Assembly (NCBI GenBank): GCA_009379925.1
Contig: WHSU01000041.1
Span: 1 to 32,173 of the forward strand
Length of the DNA: 32,173 nucleotides
Direction of reading: 5' to 3'
DNA from: Dehalococcoidia bacterium
Lineage (GTDB): Bacteria > Chloroflexota > Dehalococcoidia > UBA2979
Below the pieces are notes generated by a model, which saw only the letters and a program-made list of their open reading frames with translations, searched no databases and had not been told where the DNA came from. Position 1 is the first letter of the stretch, and each line of letters starts with the position of its first letter. Both the position numbers and the translations under genes were made by a program. Of the stretch, positions 1 to 6,850 are shown one piece after another.

Positions 1-1175
1 CCGAGGTGGCGGATCATCTTGGTGCGCTGCGCCTCGCCGCCCGACAGCGTGCCCGACGCCCGGTCGAGCGAGAGGTAGCCCAGCCCGATCTCCACGAACG
101 ATTCGAGGGTCTCCCCCAGCGCCTCCAGCAGCGGCGCGACCGACGGCTCGTCGAGGTCACGCACCCACTCGGCGAGGTCGCTGATCTGCATCGCGCAGGC
201 GTCGGCGATGTTGATCCCGTCGATCTTCGACGAGCGGGCCGCCTCGCTGAGCCGGGTGCCGTCGCACTCGGGACAGGTCGTGAACGTCACCGCCCGCTCC
301 ACGAAGGCGCGAACGTGGGGCTGCATCCCGTCGACGTCCTTGGAGAGCATCGACTTCTGGATCTTGGGGATCAGGCCCTCGTAGGTTAGGTTGATGCCTT
401 CGACCTTGATCTTGGTGGGCTCCCGATAGAGCAGGTCGTGGAGCTCCTTTTTGGTGAACTTCTTGATCGGTTTGGCCATGTCGAAGTAGCCGGAGCCGCT
501 GAAGATGCGGCCGTACCAGCCATCCATGCTGTAGCCGGGGACCGTCAGCGCACCCTCGCTGAGGGACCGGCTGTCGTCGTACAGCGCCGACAGGTCGAAG
601 TCGGTGACCGAGCCCATGCCCTCGCAGCGCGGGCACATGCCGCCGAGACGGTTGAACGTCGCCTTCTCCGTCTTCGTCTTGCCGGCGCCGCGCTCGACGG
701 TGATCGCGCCGGTAGCCTTCACCGAGGGGACGTTGAACGAGTACGCGTTGGGCGAGCCAATGTGCGGCTGCCCGAGCCGGCTGAACAGGATGCGCAGCAT
801 CGCATTCGCGTCGGTGGCGGTGCCGACGGTCGACCGGGGGTTGGAGCCCATCCGCTCCTGGTCGACGATGATCGCCGTCGTGAGCCCATCCAGCAGGTCC
901 ACCTCCGGCCGCGCCAGCGTCGGCATGAAGCCCTGTACGAAGGCGCTGTAGGTCTCGTTGATCATCCGCTGCGACTCCGCGGCGATCGTGCTGAAGACCA
1001 GCGAACTCTTGCCCGAGCCGGAGACACCCGTGAACACCGTCAGCCGGCGCTTCGGGATCTCGACGCTGACGTCCTTGAGGTTGTTCTCGCGCGCGCCGTG
1101 CACGCGGATCAGATCGTGGCTGTCGGCAGCGTGCTGCGCCGGCGACTTCGTGTCCGTTCTCGTGGCCGTGGTCAT
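1..1175 (-). CDS. UvrA-like ABC ATPase (N-terminal part, cut by window edge)
   Basis: An ATP-binding cassette protein of the UvrA family, which in bacteria includes the excinuclease A subunit and shorter drug-resistance or repair paralogues. The start ATG is at 1175 with GGAG about 6 nt upstream. The N-terminus reads [16 protein letters not shown], followed by Walker [10 protein letters not shown] at residues 50-58. Paired zinc-finger motifs CPRCEGMG and [11 protein letters not shown] follow, and the ABC signature LSGGEAQ sits near residue 377, next to the window edge. The distance from Walker A to signature is about 330 residues. That is shorter than I recall for canonical UvrA, so a UvrA-like paralogue lacking the UvrB-binding insert is more likely than true UvrA (inference). 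The second ATPase half lies outside the window. Confidence 0.9.
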   Translation of the reverse strand, partial: MTTATRTDTKSPAQHAADSHDLIRVHGARENNLKDVSVEIPKRRLTVFTGVSGSGKSSLVFSTIAAESQRMINETYSAFVQGFMPTLARPEVDLLDGLTTAIIVDQERMGSNPRSTVGTATDANAMLRILFSRLGQPHIGSPNAYSFNVPSVKATGAITVERGAGKTKTEKATFNRLGGMCPRCEGMGSVTDFDLSALYDDSRSLSEGALTVPGYSMDGWYGRIFSGSGYFDMAKPIKKFTKKELHDLLYREPTKIKVEGINLTYEGLIPKIQKSMLSKDVDGMQPHVRAFVERAVTFTTCPECDGTRLSEAARSSKIDGINIADACAMQISDLAEWVRDLDEPSVAPLLEALGETLESFVEIGLGYLSLDRASGTLSGGEAQRTKMIRHL

Positions 1176-1267
1176 CGTGTCTCCATCCCTCGGGTAGGTC
1201 AGCCTCGCGGTTGCGGAGGTCCCTGTTCTAGCTGATCGCGCCTCGCGGGGCGACAGACGGGCCGACC

Positions 1268-1882
1268 TCAGAGCGAGGCGGCGTCCCACACGAACCCATC
1301 GGGGTCGGCGAAGGCCCCAGCGTCACCGTTGATGACGATCCGGTGCGATCCGGCACCCTCGGGGGAGACGCCGGCATTCTTGGCGGCGGAACGGCGGCTA
1401 TTGAGTGCTAACGTGATGCCCGAGGCCGGGCTTTCGAACTCGACATATCTGTTGAGGAAGCTCCTGGCGACGGACATGTCGCGCTCGACGTAGAGCCGTT
1501 TGCTCGCCTTCACATCGTCGACGCCCAGCAGGAGCACGACATCGTCGACCTCGCGAGTGGCGGGGCCGGTGTCCTTCTTCGACGATGTAGCGACCGTCCA
1601 GATCGTCCCGTCTGGGGCCTGTACGGAACCACCGTAGCCCCAGAGGCTCTTCTTGGCCGGCTTCGGCGATGTCGCCCCGCTGTCGAGGGCGGTGCTAATG
1701 AAGCTATCGACCGTACTCGGTTGCGACACCACGAGCGACAGGGTGAACCCACGGAACCCGGTGGTCGGAGCCTCCGAAGCGCGGACCTTTACCCGGTCGC
1801 CCAGCCCGAAGGCCGCAACGTAAAACGCGTTGGCGGCGGTGGGGTCGGCGACCTCCAGAGTGACAGATTCGATGCCGGCCAT
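1268..1882 (-). CDS. VOC (glyoxalase/bleomycin-resistance) family protein, two-domain
   Basis: A 204-residue vicinal-oxygen-chelate protein beginning MAGIESVTLEVADPTAANAF. Two beta-alpha-beta-beta-beta modules are visible: one in residues 1-90 ending APDGTIWTVA, the other from EVDDVVLLLGVDDV to FADPDGFVWDAASL. The family includes glyoxalases, dioxygenases and antibiotic-binding proteins, and the substrate cannot be told here. The ATG at 1882 lies one base after the stop of the upstream VOC gene, so it is preferred to an in-frame start at 2050 that would overlap that gene deeply. It is the last gene of an AraC-VOC-VOC operon, which suggests joint control by the AraC-type regulator. Confidence 0.85.
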   Translation of the reverse strand: MAGIESVTLEVADPTAANAFYVAAFGLGDRVKVRASEAPTTGFRGFTLSLVVSQPSTVDSFISTALDSGATSPKPAKKSLWGYGGSVQAPDGTIWTVATSSKKDTGPATREVDDVVLLLGVDDVKASKRLYVERDMSVARSFLNRYVEFESPASGITLALNSRRSAAKNAGVSPEGAGSHRIVINGDAGAFADPDGFVWDAASL

Positions 1883-1883
1883 C

Positions 1884-2294
1884 TCAGCCCAGCTGCTGCA
1901 TACGGACTGTGTTGCCCGCGGGGTCGCGGAAGGCGCAGTCGCGCATGCCCCAGTCCTGGTCCGTGGGTTCCTGCATAACCTCGGCGCCACTGGCCTGGAT
2001 CCGCTCGAACGCCGCGTCGACGTCGGGTGTAGCCAGCATGATGCTGGCAAAGGTGCCCTTAGCCATCATCTCGGCGATGGTGCGGCCTTCGTCTTCGGTG
2101 ATCCCGGGGTCGGCGGTCGGCGGGTACAGGACGATGGATGTGCCGGGCTGGTCGACGGGGCCGACCGTGATCCAGCGCATCCCCTCATATCCAACATCGT
2201 TGCGGACCTCGAAGCCGAGGGTGTCGCGGTAGAAGGCCAGGGCGGCATCCGGGTCGTTGTGCGGGAGGAAACTCGAGTGGATCGTGATGTCCAT
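1884..2294 (-). CDS. VOC family protein (glyoxalase-like, single domain)
   Basis: A 136-residue single-module VOC protein. It opens MDITIHSSFLPHNDPDAAL and continues with FYRDTLGFEVRNDVG, the usual first strand, helix and turn of glyoxalase/bleomycin-resistance folds. It ends with the typical CAFRDPAGNTVRMQQL strand. The start ATG at 2294 has AGAAGG about 9 nt upstream. It sits 34 nt after the AraC-family gene and 1 nt before the next VOC gene, so the three are almost certainly one transcript. Proteins of this type beside small AraC regulators are common in GC-rich Gram-positive and Chloroflexi genomes. Their biochemical substrate is usually unknown, and it is unknown here. Confidence 0.88.
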   Translation of the reverse strand: MDITIHSSFLPHNDPDAALAFYRDTLGFEVRNDVGYEGMRWITVGPVDQPGTSIVLYPPTADPGITEDEGRTIAEMMAKGTFASIMLATPDVDAAFERIQASGAEVMQEPTDQDWGMRDCAFRDPAGNTVRMQQLG

Positions 2295-2328
2295 AGCGGC
2301 ACCTTCTTTCTGCTGGCTACTATGGCGA

Positions 2329-2778
2329 TCAGGCTAGGCGTGCCTCGGTGACCGGCGCTTCTCGATTCCTGACCGGTCTGGTCACCCGTTTCGCGACGCA
2401 CGATGGCATCCCCGCCGTGGCGTGCCCCGCCCGGCGTCGGTAGACACTGGGCGGCACCCCGACCAGTTCGGTGAAGCGGGTGCTGAAGGTGCCCAGCGAA
2501 GAACAGCCGACCGCAAAGCAGACTTCGGTGACGCTGAGGTCGCCGCGACGCAAGAGCGCCATCGCACGCTCGATGCGCCGGGTCATGAGATAGGCGTACG
2601 GCGATTCGCCGTAGGCGCGCCGGAACTGCCGGCTCAGGTGCCCGGCCGACATGTTCGCGCCTCTGGCGAGTGCCTCGACATCCAGCGGCTGCGCGTACTC
2701 CCGGTCGATCCGGTCTCGGACGCGGCGCAACCACGCAAGGTCGCGCAGGTGCTGCGCTTCGGCCGATTTGCTGGTCAT
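2329..2778 (-). CDS. AraC-family transcriptional regulator (DNA-binding domain only)
   Basis: A 149-residue regulator made almost entirely of the two helix-turn-helix units of the AraC family. The first HTH is around VEALARGANMSAGHLSRQFR and the second around LSVTEVCFAVGCSSLGTFST, followed by the family signature region FTELVGVPPSVYRRR. There is no ligand-binding domain. An ATG at 2778 (MTSKSAEAQ) is taken as the start, because residues upstream of it are unlike the family. It leads an operon with two VOC genes, so the likely role is local control of those enzymes. The C-terminal 35 residues after YRRR are of no recognisable type. Confidence 0.88.
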   Translation of the reverse strand: MTSKSAEAQHLRDLAWLRRVRDRIDREYAQPLDVEALARGANMSAGHLSRQFRRAYGESPYAYLMTRRIERAMALLRRGDLSVTEVCFAVGCSSLGTFSTRFTELVGVPPSVYRRRAGHATAGMPSCVAKRVTRPVRNREAPVTEARLA

Positions 2779-2937
2779 CGACGGAATCGTGCCACGCCCC
2801 GACCAAAGGTGTCTAGCGCCTCCGGCGACCCAGCCGGCGACATCCGTTACTGGTCCCACGACCCATCGGTGATCGCCCGGTGCGCGGTCCGCACTGTCGC
2901 CGGAGCCGCGTACTCGCGATTGCCACGCTGGTGGCGT

Positions 2938-2966
2938 TTGACGGGGACAGCGGTAAGTACTACCTT
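2938..2966 (+). promoter_or_regulatory. Promoter of the ArsR-SRPBCC operon (leaderless)
   Basis: TTGACG at 2938-2943 and TACCTT at 2961-2966 are separated by 17 nt. The expected transcription start falls at about 2973-2974, which is the GTG start codon of the ArsR gene. No Shine-Dalgarno sequence precedes that GTG, which fits a leaderless mRNA. Confidence 0.5.
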
Positions 2967-2986
2967 ACCGTTCGTGGATACTTACC
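2952..2986 (+). promoter_or_regulatory. Probable ArsR operator (inverted repeat over -10 and start)
   Basis: Perfect inverted 8-mers GGTAAGTA (2952-2959) and TACTTACC (2979-2986) flank the -10 box and start codon. A third half-site, CTTACC (2964-2969), lies between them. The AT-rich arms stand out in GC-rich DNA. ArsR-family repressors usually bind such repeats over their own promoter, so autoregulation is likely. Confidence 0.55.
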
Positions 2987-3294
2987 AATCGGACCCGTGG
3001 GCTGCCCTCGGCGACCCGACCCGAAGGGCCATCTTCGAGCGAATCGCGGATCGGCCGCGCGCGGTCGTCGAGATCGCGCGGGAGCTGCCGGTCAGCCGCC
3101 CCGCGGTCTCACAGCATCTGAAGGTGCTCAAGGACGCGGGCCTGGTGATGGACCATCCGGTTGGAACGCGTCGCATCTACAGTCTCAATCCGGTGGGCCT
3201 GGGTGCTCTTCGCGCCGACCTGGAGCGCTTCTGGAGCAGGGCACTGGCCGCTTACAAGCGGACCGTGGAGCAACCGAACGAGGAGGAATTGTGA
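2974..3294 (+). CDS. ArsR-family winged-helix regulator (SRPBCC-associated)
   Basis: A 106-residue metal-independent type ArsR/SmtB regulator. It starts DTYQSDPWAALGDPTRRAI after a GTG at 2974. Its winged helix contains VVEIARELPVSRPAVSQHLK followed by VLKDAGLV and the wing GTRRIYSLNP. No cysteine metal-binding box is present, so it resembles the regulators that pair with SRPBCC/AHSA1 proteins and control that partner. The GTG at 2974 is chosen because a promoter and operator end exactly there. Its stop overlaps the start of the SRPBCC gene by four bases (GTGA), showing translational coupling. Confidence 0.88.
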   Translation: MDTYQSDPWAALGDPTRRAIFERIADRPRAVVEIARELPVSRPAVSQHLKVLKDAGLVMDHPVGTRRIYSLNPVGLGALRADLERFWSRALAAYKRTVEQPNEEEL

Positions 3295-3777
3295 ACACAC
3301 AGGTGGCGGAGACGTCCGTACGTCTACAGATCATGGTCGAAGCGCCCATCGAACGCGCTTTCCGGGTCTTCACGGAGGAATTTGGCCGCTTCAAGCCGCG
3401 GGAGCACAACATGCTGGCTGTCCCGATCGCAGAGACGGTGTTCGAGCCGCGCGTGGGGGGGGCACATCTACGACCGCGGAGTCGATGGCAGCGAGTGCCG
3501 CTGGGCCCGGATCCTGGCGTACGAGCCTCCCAACCGCGTTGTGTTCAGCTGGGACATCAGCCCCCAGTGGCGCCTTGAAGCCGATCTCGCGAAGACCAGC
3601 GAAGTCGAGGTGCGTTTCACCTCTGAGGCTCCGAGGCGCACGCGGCTCGACCTCGAGCATCGCAGCCTCGAGCGGCACGGCGACGGTTGGGAGGACGTGC
3701 GCGACGGTGTCGCGTCGGACGGTGGTTGGCCGCTGTATCTGCGGGGGTACGCGGAGCAACTGACGAAGGATGTCTGA
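3291..3777 (+). pseudogene. SRPBCC/AHSA1-domain protein, frameshifted in an 8-G run
   Basis: An activator-of-Hsp90-ATPase-like (SRPBCC) lipid- or ligand-binding fold protein that would be about 160 residues. It starts with GTG at 3291, preceded by AGGAGG (3281-3286) and overlapping the ArsR stop. The first frame gives VRLQIMVEAPIERAFRVF and runs to FEPRVGG at about 3460. The second frame continues GGHIYDRGVDGSECRWARIL, EPPNRVVFSWDIS and on to LYLRGYAEQLTKDV at 3777. The join lies in eight consecutive G residues (3455-3462), and seven would restore one reading frame. Either the gene is broken or switched by slippage, or a base was overcounted during sequencing. Confidence 0.8.
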
Positions 3778-4147
3778 GGGCGGCGAGCGGAGGCGCGGGT
3801 GATTGTGCCCGCGCCCGTCGACCAGCCAGTCAAGACATTGGCGCGGTCCCATCGAGCGTACTGAAGAGCCGCTGCCGCATGCTCGTTGACGGGCCAGAGA
3901 GCCGGCTGCCCGCAGCGCCACAAGCGGCCAGCGGCAGCAGTATTATCCCGAACAGCGCCACCGGGAGGCAGCGAGGGGCGAGGCCGGAAGTTGTGCGCGC
4001 GGAGGCCAGCGGCGGTCTCCGGCGGAACAGCGCAACCGAACGCAACCGAGGTGAACGCTCGCCGCAGGTACTTGCCCCCTCGCCTGCGGTTCGGCTGCCA
4101 CGGCCGCTGTACCCGGTTTCGTTGAGGCGCGATCAAAGGCGACCCCG
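3778..4147. other. Intergenic stretch without a convincing gene
   Basis: 370 bases between two rightward SRPBCC genes. Reading frames here have no family-like content. A 71-codon minus-strand frame (3830-4045) has a chance lipobox-like segment but no ribosome site or conserved context. AAAGG about 8 nt before 4148 could serve the next gene. I see no tRNA, terminator with T-tract or repeat. Confidence 0.5.
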
Positions 4148-4591
4148 ATGCCCATCGACGTCATGACCGAGCGGATCATCCACCAGCCACGGGACCGCGT
4201 GGCTGCGTATGCCGGCGACCCGACGAACGCACCCGTGTGGTACGCGAACATCGAGTCGGTGGAGTGGCAGACGCCGCCCCCGATGCGCGTGGGGTCCAAG
4301 TTGGGTTTCGTCGCTCACTTCCTCGGCCGCCGCCTCTTCTACACCTATGAGATCGTCGACTATGTCCCCGGCGAGCGGATGGTGATGCGTACTGAACAAG
4401 GGCCGTTTCCCATGGAGACGACGTACGAGTGGCACGCCGTTGATGACGGCACACGCATGACCCTGCGCAACCGCGGCGAACCGGCCGGCTTTTCCAAGCT
4501 GTTCGCCCCGTTTCTACCGTTGGCAATGCGGCGCGCCACGCGTAAGGACTTAGCGAGGCTGCAGACGCTGCTCGAAGACCGTGACCGCTAG
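4148..4591 (+). CDS. SRPBCC family protein (polyketide cyclase/START-like)
   Basis: A 147-residue single-domain SRPBCC protein starting MPIDVMTERIIHQPRDRVAA. It shows the usual order: an N-terminal strand followed by the helix DRVAAYAGDPTNAPVWY, the strands TYEIVDYVPGERMVMRTE and TYEWHAVDDGTRMTLRNRGE, and a long C-terminal helix MRRATRKDLARLQTLLED. Members bind hydrophobic ligands in a helix-grip cavity. Many of these stand-alone versions have no assigned function, and none is evident here. It follows the frameshifted SRPBCC gene after 370 bases, so it is probably a separate transcription unit. Confidence 0.85.
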   Translation: MPIDVMTERIIHQPRDRVAAYAGDPTNAPVWYANIESVEWQTPPPMRVGSKLGFVAHFLGRRLFYTYEIVDYVPGERMVMRTEQGPFPMETTYEWHAVDDGTRMTLRNRGEPAGFSKLFAPFLPLAMRRATRKDLARLQTLLEDRDR

Positions 4592-5079
4592 GACTGCCGC
4601 CCAGGCGAGGTGGCGGCGCCGGACGGGTTGATGAGTCGACTTGAAGCTTCGTCTTGGCGCCTCGGAGGGGCCATTTCTCTACCCGGCCCCTGGAGCCCGC
4701 GTGACGGGCGTGGGAACTGGCTCCGTAACCGGACACGAGGTTCGACCAGGCGTCACGCGCGCGGATTCCCCCTGCTCTTCGTCGATGGCCCGCGACGAGG
4801 CGATGGCGCGCTGCTCGATGCGAGTACCTCGGGCGAGGGTGGACGCTCGGCGTGTCCCCGGCCAAGCCAATCTGCCGCGCGGCCTCCTCCTGCGTGATGC
4901 GATCGGCGGGATAGGCGACGGCGACACGGCTGATGCGAGTTCGCGCGACCGATCCAGATCTGGAGGGCCGACTACGACCCCGGCATGAGCAGCCCCGAGG
5001 GCTTTCAAGAGTGTGACAAGCGGCCTCTGAGCGGTCGAACGGGACTGAGCGTCCCCCATCCGTCCGGTAGGCTCCGAGC
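4592..5079. other. Intergenic stretch with a decayed reading frame
   Basis: 488 bases before the membrane glycosyltransferase gene. No intact gene is supported. The minus strand between about 4757 and 4934 carries protein-like pieces in two frames (listed separately). TAGGCT at 5068-5073 lies six bases before the GTG start at 5080 and is the likely -10 box of that gene. Confidence 0.45.
4757..4934 (-). pseudogene. Possible fragment of a type III polyketide synthase-like gene
   Basis: On the minus strand, 4934-4844 reads RISRVAVAYPADRITQEEAA followed by RQIGLAGD. After a shift of frame near 4845, 4846-4757 reads TLARGTRIEQRAIASSRAID followed by EEQG. Type III polyketide (chalcone) synthases typically begin with a strand like 'RI..VA.A.P.HRITQEE', later followed by 'GIE.R..A' and a Pro/Asp-rich turn, and the pieces match that order. 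The rest of such a gene (catalytic Cys, His, Asn) is absent, so at most this is a short relic. Resemblance by chance is possible. Confidence 0.25.
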
Positions 5080-6822
5080 GTGACATCGATCCGGATCGTT
5101 CGGTTGCGCACCCTCGCTTCCGGCGTGCTCGGGAGCGCGCCGTGGGCCTTTCTCGCGATCTTCGTGTTCTTCCTGGCGGTCCGCTGGCCGTTCCGGGCGG
5201 ACTACCTGGTCAACTGGGACGCCGTGCAGTTCGCACTGGCCGTCACGGACTTTCGGATCGAGGCGCATCAGCCGCACCCGCCGGGGTACATCGGGTACAT
5301 CGCGCTGGCCCGCGCCATCAGCACGGTTGTCAGCGATGTCCCCGCCGCGCTCACGCTGATCAGCGTCGTCTCGTCTGCCCTGGCGCCGGCGGCGTTCTTT
5401 CTGCTCGCGCGCCGGCTGTTCACGGTCCGGCACGCGCTGGTCGCCACACTGCTGTTCGGCTTCTCGCCGCTCCTCTGGTACTACGGCAACGTGGCGCTCA
5501 CCTACGCGCCCGAGGTCGCGCTGGTCCTCCTCTTTGTGTGGAGCGCGCATCGCGCCGCCACCGAGGGACAGGTGCGCGACCTGCTGCTGGCGACGCTGCT
5601 CCTCGCGCTCCTGGGCGCTGTCCGTCAGAGCGCCATGGTGCTCACGGGAGGCGTCTGGCTGGTCGCGGCGTTCGCCTTCCCGTGGCGCACCCGATTCCTG
5701 GCCGGGGCGGCGCTCGCCGCCTGCATCGCCGCGTGGGCGGTGCCTCTGCTCTGGCTCGCCGGCGGGCTCGAGGCGTACCTGCACGAGTCAGCCGCGTTGG
5801 CCGAAGCCGCCGGGGCACGCACCTCGGTGTTCACCTCGCCGATCTCGGGCGTCGGGCGGAACCTGGGCATCATGCTCGCTGGTGTCATCGTAGGGCTGCA
5901 CGTCGCGCCGGCGATCATCGCCTTCGCGCACGTTCGCTACGGGAACGCGTGGGCGCTGCTGGGGCGGCGCGAGCGCTGGCTGCTGGCCGCCTGGGCGGTC
6001 CCGTCCCTGGTCGTCTTCGTGCTCGGCCACACGGGGCAGCTAGGGTACGTGCTACTGGTCCTGCCGGTCGCCTTCATCTGGCTGGGGGCCACGTTCGCTC
6101 TGATCGACCGATCGAGCGAGGCACGGCCGAGATTGCCCGTTCGGGCGCTCCGCACGGTCCCGCCGTTGTTCGGCTCCATGGCCGCGCTCCTGATCGTCTC
6201 GGTCGTCGTGAACTTCACGCTGCCGCGCATGGTCTACGGCTTCGCCACGTCCGGCCTCGGCCGCGCGGCGCAGCACGAGATGGCCGGCGCTCCGGCCGAC
6301 AACCCGGCATCCGAGTACTTCGCCGACCATCCGGCGCAGTCTCCGCTGGCGGCGGCGGCGCGTCAGTACAGCATCCGAGACAACGACAGGTACTGGAGCG
6401 ACGTCATCCAGTACCTGGGCCGGCTGGACCCCGACAAGGTCGTGATCCTCGCGAGTACCGGCGGCCCCCTCATGAGCGGCAGCTTCCGGCACGTGGGCTA
6501 CTACCTGCCCGAGCACCGGGTGTACGGCATCGGTCTCGATGCCGAGGGAATCTACGGGCAGCTCTTCGTGGCCGCGGGTGGCCAGAGCACGTACAGCATG
6601 GAGAACATGCAGCGGGCGCACGAGCGACTGTGGCTCCCGAGCGGCGCGCGCTGGATCGCGATCCCGGATGGCGATCTGGCTTCGCTACTCAGCCCCGGGC
6701 TGCATCGACGGGACATCGAGATGGACTCGGGCGCGACCATCACGCTGGTGCGGGTCGATGAGCACCGCATCGTGATGTTCGAGGAAGCGAGCGACGGAGA
6801 GGTCCAGATCGTCATCCGGTGA
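5080..6822 (+). CDS. GT-C fold membrane glycosyltransferase-like protein
   Basis: A 580-residue polytopic membrane protein with about ten hydrophobic segments in its first 390 residues and a soluble C-terminal domain. After the first segment the loop NWDAVQFALAVTDF is followed by HQPHPPGYIGYIALAR. This resembles the acidic first loop plus the 'PHPPGYPLY' motif of GT-C enzymes (PMT/ArnT/DUF2723 group), which take sugars from polyprenyl phosphates on the outer face of the membrane. The start is GTG at 5080, six bases after TAGGCT, with no Shine-Dalgarno, so it is probably leaderless. Being close to DprE1/E2, UbiA and GtrA, it is a candidate user of polyprenyl-phosphoryl-arabinose. The donor and acceptor are inferred, not shown. 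Confidence 0.75.
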   Translation: MTSIRIVRLRTLASGVLGSAPWAFLAIFVFFLAVRWPFRADYLVNWDAVQFALAVTDFRIEAHQPHPPGYIGYIALARAISTVVSDVPAALTLISVVSSALAPAAFFLLARRLFTVRHALVATLLFGFSPLLWYYGNVALTYAPEVALVLLFVWSAHRAATEGQVRDLLLATLLLALLGAVRQSAMVLTGGVWLVAAFAFPWRTRFLAGAALAACIAAWAVPLLWLAGGLEAYLHESAALAEAAGARTSVFTSPISGVGRNLGIMLAGVIVGLHVAPAIIAFAHVRYGNAWALLGRRERWLLAAWAVPSLVVFVLGHTGQLGYVLLVLPVAFIWLGATFALIDRSSEARPRLPVRALRTVPPLFGSMAALLIVSVVVNFTLPRMVYGFATSGLGRAAQHEMAGAPADNPASEYFADHPAQSPLAAAARQYSIRDNDRYWSDVIQYLGRLDPDKVVILASTGGPLMSGSFRHVGYYLPEHRVYGIGLDAEGIYGQLFVAAGGQSTYSMENMQRAHERLWLPSGARWIAIPDGDLASLLSPGLHRRDIEMDSGATITLVRVDEHRIVMFEEASDGEVQIVIR

Positions 6823-6828
6823 GCGGTA

Positions 6829-6850
6829 CCGGCCCGGTCACGACGGCCGG
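6829..6850. terminator. Short hairpin between convergent genes
   Basis: CCGGCC (6829-6834) pairs with GGCCGG (6845-6850) across a ten-base loop, in the gap between the GT-C gene and the convergent PI-PLC-domain gene, and it overlaps the end of the latter. No T-tract follows on either strand, so terminator activity is only possible. Confidence 0.25.

Noticed and set aside
3830..4045. Minus-strand 71-codon frame with a lipobox-like LPLAAC
   Set aside because: The hydrophobic stretch starts 26 residues in, there is no ribosome site or family likeness, and it lies opposite two rightward genes. Chance is more likely.
5142..6761. Long second frame inside the GT-C gene
   Set aside because: Arg/Gly/Ala-rich shadow of a high-GC gene. 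The other frame has clear membrane segments and family motifs.
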